17,347 nt of DNA from NCBI GenBank assembly GCA_031283025.1, contig JAITCP010000023.1:1-17347 (forward strand), read 5' to 3'. The notes below the pieces were generated by a model that worked only from the letters and a program-made list of their open reading frames with translations, was not told the DNA's origin and did no database searches. Source of the stretch: Spirochaetaceae bacterium. Lineage in GTDB: Bacteria; Spirochaetota; Spirochaetia; Treponematales; Breznakiellaceae. Positions within the stretch are counted from its first letter, which is position 1; each line of letters begins with the position of its first letter. Of the stretch, positions 7,574 to 15,180 are shown in pieces. The position numbers were made by a program, and so were the translations under genes.

Positions 7574-10162
7574 ATGAAGAAACAAAGAATGGTTCAGGCT
7601 TGTATTGCCGTATTAGCGGCAGTATTTGTTCTGGGATTTGTTGGCTGCGGCGGAGGCGGCGGAGGAGGAGGTCCCGACGGCCCTGTCGGCCCAACCAGCG
7701 ATGCAACCTTAACCTCTGTTAAGTTCAACTCAGAGACAGCGGTTTTGGGTACGCCGGCGGCTGCCCTTACCGGTGTTACGGCGGGAAGCGTAACCTTGCT
7801 GCAGTCCAATGTTACCGTTACAGCAACCGCGACGGATTCCGCTGCGGTTATTGAGTTCGTTACCGATACGGGTTCCGGCATTGATGAAGAAGACTTTTTT
7901 GCAACTGCGGATACCAGTTTTGAGAACGGTGATGTTCTGGTTATCAAGGTAACAAACGGAACTGCCAAGTTGTACTACAAAATTGCAATTACCGTAATTG
8001 ATGTCTCCCTGGATTCATTAACGGTTGACGGTGTGGAAGTTACTCCCCTGCCTTCTCCGGGAACTACATGGCAAAGCGCCCGTGCCGGTTCTGTGCTTTT
8101 GTCAAAACTACTCAAAGATCAGTTGACTGACGGAATTGTGGTACTAGCAACGGCGGAAGGGGCAACCATAGAGTACGGCCAGGCGGTAGGAAACGCCGAA
8201 CCGACATTTAGTTCTGATTCAACCATTATTTTTACGCGTGACGGTGAATTCCTCTATATCAAGGTTACCAAGGGTAGTAATACCGCTTACTACAAAGTAG
8301 GCGTATACTTCCAGCAAAGCGGCACAATCCTGTACGGCAGCCCGGAAATCGAAGATGGAGTTATCGATCCGCTGTGGGAAAATGAAGAGCTGGATACTTA
8401 CCACATCATTAAACTGTATCAGGGTGATTGTTCGGATACGTTCATAGCAGACCCACATACCTACGCGGAGGCAAAGGCCATGTGGGATGAAGAAGGACTG
8501 TATTTATTCGTCGAGGTTACCGATCCTGAAGTGAGCGATGAGGCCGCTACCAGCAACCATCATGAAAAAGATTCATTTGAACTCTTTGTCAACGAAGGCT
8601 TGCCCAGCAAGGTCTACGGCGAAGGCGGCAGCCAGTACCGCGTAGGCGCCAATGGCGAGCGCAGCGGTGAAGGCGATTCGCCCGCGGCTCTGAATGCGCT
8701 TAACAAGACCAGCGCCTGGAAAACCGACACCGGATATATCGTCATCATGCAGGCCCCCTGGAGATTGCGGAATAAATTCTGGGGCACCACCGACGGCCAG
8801 GGAAGCTATAAAGACGGCTGGAAGCTCGGTTTTGAATTACAGATCAACGCGGCTCCCGAAACCGGTTCACGCTACGGTGTAGTCGTGTGGAACAACATTG
8901 CCCATACCAACTACATGAATGCAAACGACTACGGCGAAGCGACACTGGCTGGTCACGGCGATGGCGCCTATAATTTTGCCCCGCTGCCGCCCTTGATTAG
9001 CGCCCAACCGGAAGGCGGCGTGTATGCCCCTGCGGCATCAGTTAGCCTCTCGGTAACCGCTTCTACCAAGGATGACGGTACATTAAGCTATAAGTGGTAC
9101 AAAGCAGATTCCATGACCGCTGCGGGTACCGTAATTTCCGGTGCAACTAGTGCCACGTACGCCTTTACTGCCGGCGCAGAAGGCAGTAAAGAGTATTACT
9201 ATGCGGAAGTTATCAATACCATTGGCACGGAAACCAGCAGCGTCTTTACCGGACGCGCGCAGATTTTGGCTACCGCATTCGCAGTTGTTGATAAACTAAG
9301 CCTGGCGGAAAACTACGCGGTGTACAAGTTTGAACTGCCGGACGGCGCAGTCTTTGATGATTATAAGAGCGTTACGGTAGACTACTTTATGGACAAAGCA
9401 GAGTTTGACAAAGGTATACGGTCATTCCGGCTCCACGGTAATTACAATCCTTCCAGTTTTGCTTCCAGAGACGGGTTTAACCATTTTGCCTTTGACAGCG
9501 CCAATGCCGCCTACATCTATGATGACAGGGGCGGTAGTTATGTTACTTCAACCGGAGGGGCAAACAAGTGGTTTACGCTGACCTTACGGCTCAACGGCAC
9601 CGGCTCCGACGCACCGGTTCCGAACGGCGGTTTCAATACCGCCAATAAACCGGCAGCCAACGCAGCCGGGCCCTTCTACTTCGGTATCGGCATACCCGGT
9701 AACGCGGATGGGGCAAAAACCCAGTACGTCAAAAACATCACCATGGTGCACAATTCGGATCCCGCAAAGAACGTGGTAACGACCAGCTTCTTTGGCTTTG
9801 TTGGTTATACAGCCGCCAATAACTGGGGCTTAACCAGCAGGGAATTAGCGCTGGAATCTGAAGTTCCCTATCAAGGTATATCAATCACCATCGACAAGGA
9901 TTATACCGATCCTCTGGCTGGTGTTACCAACCAGACCTTCAACCTGTCGAAAGGGAACCTTGAAATTACCGCACCGGCTGGTTATGACACCTATGAATGG
10001 AAACTGAACAACGTAGTTCAGAGCGCTACAACTAATACGTTTACCGTACTTGCGGCAAACTATGTCGACAAGATAAATCAAAGCTTTACGGTAACGGTAA
10101 AAGTAACCGACAGCGCTGGGAAGAATTATAGCCAATCCGTAATCTTTACGGTGAAAAAGTAG
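7574..10162 (+). CDS. Multidomain surface lipoprotein with CBM9-like carbohydrate-binding domain
   Basis: I place the start at the ATG at 7574, preceded by TAGGAG, not at the TTG at 7529, which lies inside a hairpin; the product is 862 residues. The signal ends FVGC (Cys25), followed by eight glycines as a flexible tether. Residues about 43-144 and 145-247 are two related beta-domains, each closing with an I-KVT-G---YYK motif. Residues about 252-460 resemble CBM9, the DOMON-like domain of xylanases: EDGVIDPLWENE, AKAMWDEEGLYLFVEVTDPE and KDSFELFVNEG are its characteristic blocks. About 472-565 is an Ig-like domain (LSYKWYK), 566-735 a further jelly-roll-like region, and 768-862 a last Ig/PKD-like domain. 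No catalytic motif is seen. A cell-surface polysaccharide-binding role beside the GH30 enzyme is the likely job; CBM9 members bind sugar chain ends, often of xylan or cellulose. Confidence 0.85.
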   Translation: MKKQRMVQACIAVLAAVFVLGFVGCGGGGGGGGPDGPVGPTSDATLTSVKFNSETAVLGTPAAALTGVTAGSVTLLQSNVTVTATATDSAAVIEFVTDTGSGIDEEDFFATADTSFENGDVLVIKVTNGTAKLYYKIAITVIDVSLDSLTVDGVEVTPLPSPGTTWQSARAGSVLLSKLLKDQLTDGIVVLATAEGATIEYGQAVGNAEPTFSSDSTIIFTRDGEFLYIKVTKGSNTAYYKVGVYFQQSGTILYGSPEIEDGVIDPLWENEELDTYHIIKLYQGDCSDTFIADPHTYAEAKAMWDEEGLYLFVEVTDPEVSDEAATSNHHEKDSFELFVNEGLPSKVYGEGGSQYRVGANGERSGEGDSPAALNALNKTSAWKTDTGYIVIMQAPWRLRNKFWGTTDGQGSYKDGWKLGFELQINAAPETGSRYGVVVWNNIAHTNYMNANDYGEATLAGHGDGAYNFAPLPPLISAQPEGGVYAPAASVSLSVTASTKDDGTLSYKWYKADSMTAAGTVISGATSATYAFTAGAEGSKEYYYAEVINTIGTETSSVFTGRAQILATAFAVVDKLSLAENYAVYKFELPDGAVFDDYKSVTVDYFMDKAEFDKGIRSFRLHGNYNPSSFASRDGFNHFAFDSANAAYIYDDRGGSYVTSTGGANKWFTLTLRLNGTGSDAPVPNGGFNTANKPAANAAGPFYFGIGIPGNADGAKTQYVKNITMVHNSDPAKNVVTTSFFGFVGYTAANNWGLTSRELALESEVPYQGISITIDKDYTDPLAGVTNQTFNLSKGNLEITAPAGYDTYEWKLNNVVQSATTNTFTVLAANYVDKINQSFTVTVKVTDSAGKNYSQSVIFTVKK

Positions 10163-10176
10163 GCAGGAGGAAAAAT

Positions 10177-12312
10177 ATGAGAAATAAAACATTTCAGGCG
10201 CTGTTTGCGGCGCTTATTGCGGGCCTGCTGGTAGTAACCGGATGTTCCTTGTCCGGCCCTGATACCAGCGGCATAGAACCGGGGAAAGGCAAGCTCGTGC
10301 TGTCAGTCAGCGGCTTGAGCGGCGTGAACGGCGCAAGCGCCGGACGCACGATTCTCCCGGCAGTTGAGTACAAGGCGGAAGTCTTTAGCGCTGCGGCAAT
10401 GCTGGCGTATTGGAAAGCCGGCACAGGCGATGCGCCCGCGGCGGTGGAGACCATTGAGTTTTCAACGGCGGAGTACGGCATTTCCCTGGTTCCGGGTGAA
10501 TATGTTGTAAAAGTAACCGCCACTATCGGAAAAGTTGATGCCGGTACTGCATGGGTCGGTAAATATAACTCAACCGATGATAAAGTGGATGACGTGGTAG
10601 TAATAGAAGCCGGTAAACCAACATTAATTGAAGCGGCATTTTCGGTGCAGGATTATCTTGATGAACATGAAACAGATCCGGGAACCTTTGCCTGGGACTT
10701 GACCACATTCGAAGATGCCGATAGCGTCGAAATTACCATTTTCAAAGCGGCTGATCTTGATGACCCCATCGATGACGGAGAACTTACCTTAGCCGAAACT
10801 GCCGATTACGATGATGGTGTGTACAAGTTTAAAGATGAAATCGAACTTGACGCAGGCGAATACCTGGTTGTTTTCACCGTTGTAAACGAAAGCGGTGATG
10901 ATTCGGTTGAATGGAGCGAAGTGTTGTACATCGTAGGCGGTATGACCAGCGAATACAAGCCCTCATTTGGCGCGGTCTTTGGCGAAGAAGCGGAAAAACT
11001 GGTAGACATCGTTCTTAAAGCGTTTGAAGACGGCGATATATCCGACATCAATGGAAATCTCTTTACAGCTTTGGGAGTACTCGGTTTTACCAGTGCCAAC
11101 GAAGGCCAGGTAAAAGCCGCCATCGCGGAAATCCTTGCGGAAGAAGACGAAGGCGAACCGGTTTATGACGCTCCGGAAACTCTTGCCGAGGTAAAAGAGC
11201 TTGTTGACGCCGCGTTAATCAAGGCGCAAGCCTTTGAGATTCTTGAGGACACGGTGTTTTCTAGTCCTTCAACCACTGCGGCTGAAGCAGCTATCACTGC
11301 GCTGGTTAAAAACGGGTCAACCATCACATCGTTTGACTGGGAAGCGTTTGAAGACGATGGTATTTTAACCGTGGTTATCGGCGCTTATACGCTTACCTTG
11401 TCAGCCACTCCCCCTGCGCCGCTTGGTGATATTGAGTTGGTAACCACCAGCCATGAAAAATGGGATGAGATTGCGAATGCCCTGGTGATTGATAATGGGA
11501 CGTCATTTGGAGCAGCCAATAGCTTTGCTACTATTGTGGAACTGCCAATTGCCAGTAATATTTCACTTGCCAATTACCTCAGGCTGGAAATAGATGTGGT
11601 CACCTATGTTGATGACGAGATAGTTACTAGTGCATCTCAGTATTCCAACGATATTGGTTATGAGCTTATCAACGGCGAAGGTGTACAAGTTAACGATGAA
11701 ACTAATGCAGGTAATGCAACCGGAGCATTGAAATGGTCACTCAGCGTTGCTCAAAAAGCTGCGGACTTTAGCGGCGGTCAAGGCAAACTCGTTATAAAAG
11801 CCGGAAATAAAACTAACGAACTCACCAAAGTAGTGGTAAAATCCGTGAAGTTTATCCTGGCGCCTCCGCCGATGCCGCAAGTAACATTCAGTCTGGATGT
11901 TACCACCTTGGGAACATCAGGAGTTTATACAAATGCAACAGAAGATGGAGACTATGATGGCGATGGAATTAAGGTGAAATTTAGTGCAGCTAACGATAGA
12001 GCATGTTTTGCGTTAACAACTGATCAAATTGAGTTGTTAATGGCCCGAACCAACATAAGCGTAACCGTTGCTGGAACTGCGAACACCTCCAGTACATTTA
12101 GGTATCATTTAGGCAAAGTTGATACTACCACGAGCTGGAATGGTACCGATTCGTTTACTGCGGGTGCATTTAGTACAACGATTAATGGATCAAAGGTTAT
12201 AACGTTCTCCGGGAATAAATCCACAGAAACGTTAGCCTATTTCATTCTTCAAATGACCGGAAGCGATACAACCGATGTTACCATCACTTCCATCACAATT
12301 ACGTCAAAGTAA
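10177..12312 (+). CDS. Large lipoprotein of unknown function, possible glycan-binding
   Basis: This 711-residue protein starts 14 bp after the CBM9 gene, behind GCAGGAGG. Its signal peptide ends VTGC, a good lipobox with Cys23. Residues about 37-157 form a beta-rich domain starting GKLVLSVSGL, a layout common in treponemal lipoproteins. About 165-255 is a second, acidic beta-domain. About 260-390 is helix-prone and acidic (AEKLVDIVLKAFEDGDI, QVKAAIAEILAEEDEG). About 410-562 and 567-711 are beta-sandwich-like and both end in a short valine- or threonine-rich strand (VVVKSVKFIL; VTITSITITSK), as in galactose-binding-like and CBM folds. I recognise no catalytic motif or named family. Its place as last gene before the terminator, after a GH30 enzyme and a CBM9 protein, suggests a surface substrate-binding or scaffold role. 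That is inference from position. Confidence 0.8.
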   Translation: MRNKTFQALFAALIAGLLVVTGCSLSGPDTSGIEPGKGKLVLSVSGLSGVNGASAGRTILPAVEYKAEVFSAAAMLAYWKAGTGDAPAAVETIEFSTAEYGISLVPGEYVVKVTATIGKVDAGTAWVGKYNSTDDKVDDVVVIEAGKPTLIEAAFSVQDYLDEHETDPGTFAWDLTTFEDADSVEITIFKAADLDDPIDDGELTLAETADYDDGVYKFKDEIELDAGEYLVVFTVVNESGDDSVEWSEVLYIVGGMTSEYKPSFGAVFGEEAEKLVDIVLKAFEDGDISDINGNLFTALGVLGFTSANEGQVKAAIAEILAEEDEGEPVYDAPETLAEVKELVDAALIKAQAFEILEDTVFSSPSTTAAEAAITALVKNGSTITSFDWEAFEDDGILTVVIGAYTLTLSATPPAPLGDIELVTTSHEKWDEIANALVIDNGTSFGAANSFATIVELPIASNISLANYLRLEIDVVTYVDDEIVTSASQYSNDIGYELINGEGVQVNDETNAGNATGALKWSLSVAQKAADFSGGQGKLVIKAGNKTNELTKVVVKSVKFILAPPPMPQVTFSLDVTTLGTSGVYTNATEDGDYDGDGIKVKFSAANDRACFALTTDQIELLMARTNISVTVAGTANTSSTFRYHLGKVDTTTSWNGTDSFTAGAFSTTINGSKVITFSGNKSTETLAYFILQMTGSDTTDVTITSITITSK

Positions 12313-12341
12313 TCTGACACCACGAGCTAACTGACACCATG

Positions 12342-12368
12342 GGCCGCTCCTTCGGGAGCGGCCTTTTT
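12342..12368 (+). terminator. Rho-independent terminator closing the surface-protein operon
   Basis: GGCCGCTCC (12342-12350) pairs perfectly with GGAGCGGCC (12355-12363) around a TTCG tetraloop and is followed by TTTTT (12364-12368). It lies 30 bp after the stop of the last lipoprotein gene. The GC-rich 9-bp stem with a UUCG loop and U run is a textbook intrinsic terminator. Confidence 0.93.
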
Positions 12369-12421
12369 CTGAATGAAGGAGGGGGAAAGGAGTTTTTTAT
12401 GAAAACAGTTAATTGTCTAAT

Positions 12422-12544
12422 AAGGGAATCTCTAAAAACTTCAGTTTTTAGAGATTTACCGCTGAAAAACGCACGTTTCGCAGCCCAAAGGGCGAGAAAC
12501 TGCAAAGGAACCTCTAAAAACAACCGGTTTTTAGAGGTTCCTTT
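12422..12544. repeat. Composite three-hairpin element including dispersed repeat copy B
   Basis: The stretch contains three successive inverted repeats. First, AATCTCTAAAAA/TTTTTAGAGATT (12427-12456), identical in both arms to copy A at 2949-2979. Second, an interrupted hairpin GTTTC..GCCC AAA GGGC..GAAAC (12475-12500). Third, an 18-bp perfect stem, AAAGGAACCTCTAAAAAC (12504-12521) with its complement at 12527-12544, loop AACCG. The first and third stems share the plan AAYCTCTAAAAAC/GTTTTTAGAGRTT: a T-A pair in one is a C-G pair in the other, which keeps pairing intact. No transposase is present. It looks like a non-coding structured repeat; the gap 12370-12684 otherwise holds only a further hairpin at 12599-12655. 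Confidence 0.7.
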
Positions 12545-12598
12545 AATTTAATGTTAAGTAAGCACCTCATACTGCCGATACTACATATATCGAAAGAT

Positions 12599-12655
12599 AA
12601 GACGGTGCGCAGCAGGCTTCACGGCCTCGACGTCCAGGCGCACTGTCTTTTTTTT
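12599..12655 (+). terminator. Terminator-like hairpin between convergent operon ends
   Basis: AAGACGGTGCGC (12599-12610) pairs with GCGCACTGTCTT (12638-12649) with one G-U pair, enclosing a 27-base loop that can fold further, and a run of eight T follows (12648-12655). On the plus strand this fits an intrinsic terminator; on the minus strand, 30-85 bp after the aminotransferase stop, only short U stretches follow. It may serve both convergent transcripts. The large loop is unusual. Confidence 0.55.
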
Positions 12656-12684
12656 GCAAAATCCCGGAAATATTTTGCGGAGGC

Positions 12685-13896
12685 TCATTGCCGGTAATCC
12701 GCCAGAAATTCTCCCAATCGCTTGATTGCCTCTTTAAGGGTTTCCTTCTCCGGGAGGAATACGATGCGGAAGTGATCCGGCATATCCCAGTTAAAGCCCG
12801 TTCCCTGAACCAGAAAAAGGTGTTTTTCCCGGAGTAAATCCAGCACAAAGCGTTCGTCGTCGGTAATGTTAAAGCGGCTGTCCATTTTGGGGAAACAGTA
12901 CAACGCCCCCTTTGGAACGGTTACCGAAAGGCCGGGGATACGGCTTACCATGTCTACCGCGATATCCCGCTGTTCATGCAGCCTGCCGCCGGGAAGGAGA
13001 AGATCGTTGATGCTCTGGTATCCGCCCAGAGCGGTTTGTATGCCGAATTGGGCGGGCATATTGGCGCAAAGCCGCATATTGGTCAACATTTTAAGCCCTT
13101 CTATATAACCGGCGGCGCACTTTTTGTTCCCGTGAAGGCTCATCCAGCCGCAGCGGAGCCCCGGCGCCCGGTATGCTTTGGAAAGGCCGTCAAAACTGAT
13201 CGTAAGTATGTCCGGGTTTATGGAAGCCATGGGAATATACTTTGCCCCGTCGTAGGTGATGCGGCTGTAAATCTCATCAGCAAAGACAATAAGCCCCTTT
13301 TCTGCGGCTATTTCCGCGACACCCTCCAGGATTTCCCTGTCATACACCGCCCCGGTGGGGTTGTTGGGGTTGATAATCACAATTCCCTTGGTTTTACCGG
13401 AAATTTTTGAACGGATATCCGCCAAATCGGGGTTCCAGCCGGATTGTTCGTCACAGCGGTAATGAACGGGACTTCCCCCGGCCAATGTAACCGCCGCAGT
13501 CCACAGGGGGTAGTCCGGCATGGGGATAAGCATTTCATCGTTCAGGTTAAGCAGCCCCATCATGGTGATCATGATAAGCTCGCTTACCCCGTTCCCGATA
13601 TAAATGTCGTCAATCCCCGCATCCATCAGTCCTTTAGTTTGAAGGTCCATTAAAACGGCGTTCCGTGCCGGAAACTGGCCCTGGGAATCGCCGTAACCCT
13701 GAGCGTCTTTCATATTAAGAACGATGTCATGGATGATCGATTCCGGCGTTTGAAAGCCGAACGGCGCGGTGTTGCCGATGTTCAGCTTTATAATGTTGAA
13801 CCCTTGCTCTTCAAGCCGTTTGGCTTCATCAAGCACCGGGCCCCGAATGTCGTAACAAACATTATCCAGCTTGACAGACTTGGTAAAAGTTTTCAT
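12685..13896 (-). CDS. alaA: Alanine aminotransferase, PLP-dependent fold type I (AlaA-like)
   Basis: The 403-residue product closely follows the E. coli AlaA (YfbQ) pattern from memory: ENVCYDIRGP-like start (here DNVCYDIRGP, 11-20), LNIGNTAPFGF (38-48), DIYIGNGVSELI (97-108) and DYPLWTAAVTLAGG (128-141). Active-site residues are visible: Asn179 in NPNNPTG, Asp207 and Tyr210 in ADEIY for the cofactor ring, Lys240 in FDGLSKAYR as the Schiff-base lysine, and Arg376 in DHFRIV for the substrate carboxylate. AlaA moves an amino group between glutamate and pyruvate, giving alanine and 2-oxoglutarate in the cytoplasm. Length is normal for the family (about 405). It stands alone on the minus strand, with a promoter at 13962-13991 and an inverted repeat in its leader. 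It has no obvious link to the polysaccharide locus. Confidence 0.93.
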   Translation of the reverse strand: MKTFTKSVKLDNVCYDIRGPVLDEAKRLEEQGFNIIKLNIGNTAPFGFQTPESIIHDIVLNMKDAQGYGDSQGQFPARNAVLMDLQTKGLMDAGIDDIYIGNGVSELIMITMMGLLNLNDEMLIPMPDYPLWTAAVTLAGGSPVHYRCDEQSGWNPDLADIRSKISGKTKGIVIINPNNPTGAVYDREILEGVAEIAAEKGLIVFADEIYSRITYDGAKYIPMASINPDILTISFDGLSKAYRAPGLRCGWMSLHGNKKCAAGYIEGLKMLTNMRLCANMPAQFGIQTALGGYQSINDLLLPGGRLHEQRDIAVDMVSRIPGLSVTVPKGALYCFPKMDSRFNITDDERFVLDLLREKHLFLVQGTGFNWDMPDHFRIVFLPEKETLKEAIKRLGEFLADYRQ

Positions 13897-13926
13897 ATCT
13901 TCAATTTACTTCCTGCAATAATCGAG

Positions 13927-13957
13927 TTGTTCAAGAACCAACCGGGCTCTTGAACAA
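13927..13957. promoter_or_regulatory. Inverted repeat in the alaA leader
   Basis: TTGTTCAAGA (13927-13936) and TCTTGAACAA (13948-13957) are perfect 10-bp arms around 11 bases. It lies just downstream of the predicted -10, so it would fall at the very 5' end of the alaA transcript, as either an operator overlapping the start site or a 5' mRNA hairpin. Which one cannot be told from sequence alone. Confidence 0.55.
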
Positions 13958-13961
13958 GTCT

Positions 13962-13991
13962 ACTATACCCCAAAAGAAAACGCATTGCCAG
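13962..13991 (-). promoter_or_regulatory. Predicted sigma-70-type promoter of alaA
   Basis: On the minus strand, CTGGCA (13986-13991) and TATAGT (13962-13967) are separated by 18 bp, matching 4/6 and 5/6 of the consensus. The start site would be near 13955, about 60 bases before the alaA ATG. Confidence 0.45.
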
Positions 13992-14046
13992 TTATAAATA
14001 CGGATTGTACTTTTAGGCAGTATATGCCACAATAAAAACCTGAAGC

Positions 14047-15180
14047 ATGAAGTCTTTTTTATTAAAAGATATACCGATGGGCAGTTTTTTCAGCTCCCCG
14101 GCCTATCTTGACGAAAACTTTATTTTAACCGCCCCGGAGGTCGCTTATTCTCAGGAATTGAATAAAACACTTCAGATGTGGGAATTCCGGCAGATATACA
14201 GCGACGGGGAGCCCCAGGCCGAATATTCAGGCAGCATAGAAGATGCTGCGGGAGTAGAGGGACTGGCAGAAAAATCTCTTTTAAGCGACGGGGAAGAGAT
14301 TAACGACGCGGAAAAGTTCTATAACGATTTTATCAAATATGTGGACAACCTTTTTAACACGGTCGCCAAAAGCAAGGATATTCACTTTAGCGGCGTAGCC
14401 CAGCGGGTAAAGGAGCTCTGCGACATGACCAGGGAAAACCGCCGTTACCTGCTGCGGGTTATGAAGAGCGATCCTGCGGACAGCCAGAATTACAACGCTT
14501 CCCATGCGACAAAATCCGCCATTATTGCGATTATCATCGGTTCTTTTATTAAGCTTCCGCCCCACCGGCTCATTGAACTGGGCGTGGCGGCCCTGCTCCA
14601 TGAAATTGGAATGATAAAACTGCCCCCTCAAACCTACATGAGTAACCGGGCGCTGTCTCCCCAGGAAAGGAAACTTATTATGGGGCATCCTATTCTAAGT
14701 TACAACATTCTGAAAGGGCTTGATTTTCCCCTGGTGGTAAGCATTGCCGCTCTGGAGCACCATGAACGGGAAAACGGGAGCGGCTATCCGCAAAAACTCA
14801 CCGGAGACAAGATCAGCCTGTACGCCAAGATCATTGCCGTGGCCTGTTCCTATGAAGCCCTGACCAGTTCCCGGCCTCACAAGGATGCCAAGGACGGCTA
14901 TACGGGAATGTTGGATCTTCTTAAAAACGAGGGCAAACAGTATGATGATACTGTCGTCAAGGCCCTGGTGTTTTCCTTTTCCATTTATCCCATCGGCCTC
15001 TATGTGCTTCTATCCAACGGCAGAAAGGGGCAGGTGGTAGATGTAAACCCGGAAACCCCCAAATTTCCCCGTGTGCAGATATTTGGTGAATTAACGCCGG
15101 ACGGAAAAAATAAAGTTATTGATACTTCCCAGGCAGGGATACACATAGACCGGCCCCTGCAAAAGGAAGAAATTGTCTGA
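14047..15180 (+). CDS. HD-GYP domain protein with altered metal-site residues
   Basis: This 377-residue protein has an N-terminal domain (about 1-140) of the type found ahead of spirochaete HD-GYP domains, and an HD-GYP domain at about 145-315, followed by a short beta-rich tail (YPIGLYVLLSNGRKGQVVDV). HD-GYP enzymes hydrolyse cyclic di-GMP. Visible landmarks are His153, His185, His214, the pair His238-His239 with Glu240, and Gly246-Tyr247-Pro248. Two usual metal ligands are changed: the HD pair reads His185-Glu186 (LLHEIGM), and the VAD-YDAL motif reads VACSYEAL with Cys267 where Asp is normal. Activity is therefore uncertain; it may use other metals or act as a c-di-GMP receptor. No strong ribosome site precedes the ATG at 14047, so an ATG at 14077 is possible. 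Its stop overlaps the next start (TGATG), indicating coupled translation. Confidence 0.88.
   Translation: MKSFLLKDIPMGSFFSSPAYLDENFILTAPEVAYSQELNKTLQMWEFRQIYSDGEPQAEYSGSIEDAAGVEGLAEKSLLSDGEEINDAEKFYNDFIKYVDNLFNTVAKSKDIHFSGVAQRVKELCDMTRENRRYLLRVMKSDPADSQNYNASHATKSAIIAIIIGSFIKLPPHRLIELGVAALLHEIGMIKLPPQTYMSNRALSPQERKLIMGHPILSYNILKGLDFPLVVSIAALEHHERENGSGYPQKLTGDKISLYAKIIAVACSYEALTSSRPHKDAKDGYTGMLDLLKNEGKQYDDTVVKALVFSFSIYPIGLYVLLSNGRKGQVVDVNPETPKFPRVQIFGELTPDGKNKVIDTSQAGIHIDRPLQKEEIV

Noticed and set aside
12400..12551. A 50-codon frame with a passable AAAGGAG site that runs through the three-hairpin element.
   Set aside because: Its sequence is dictated by the repeat palindromes, it has no recognisable domain, and it follows a strong terminator. 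It is most likely a non-coding repeat read as protein.
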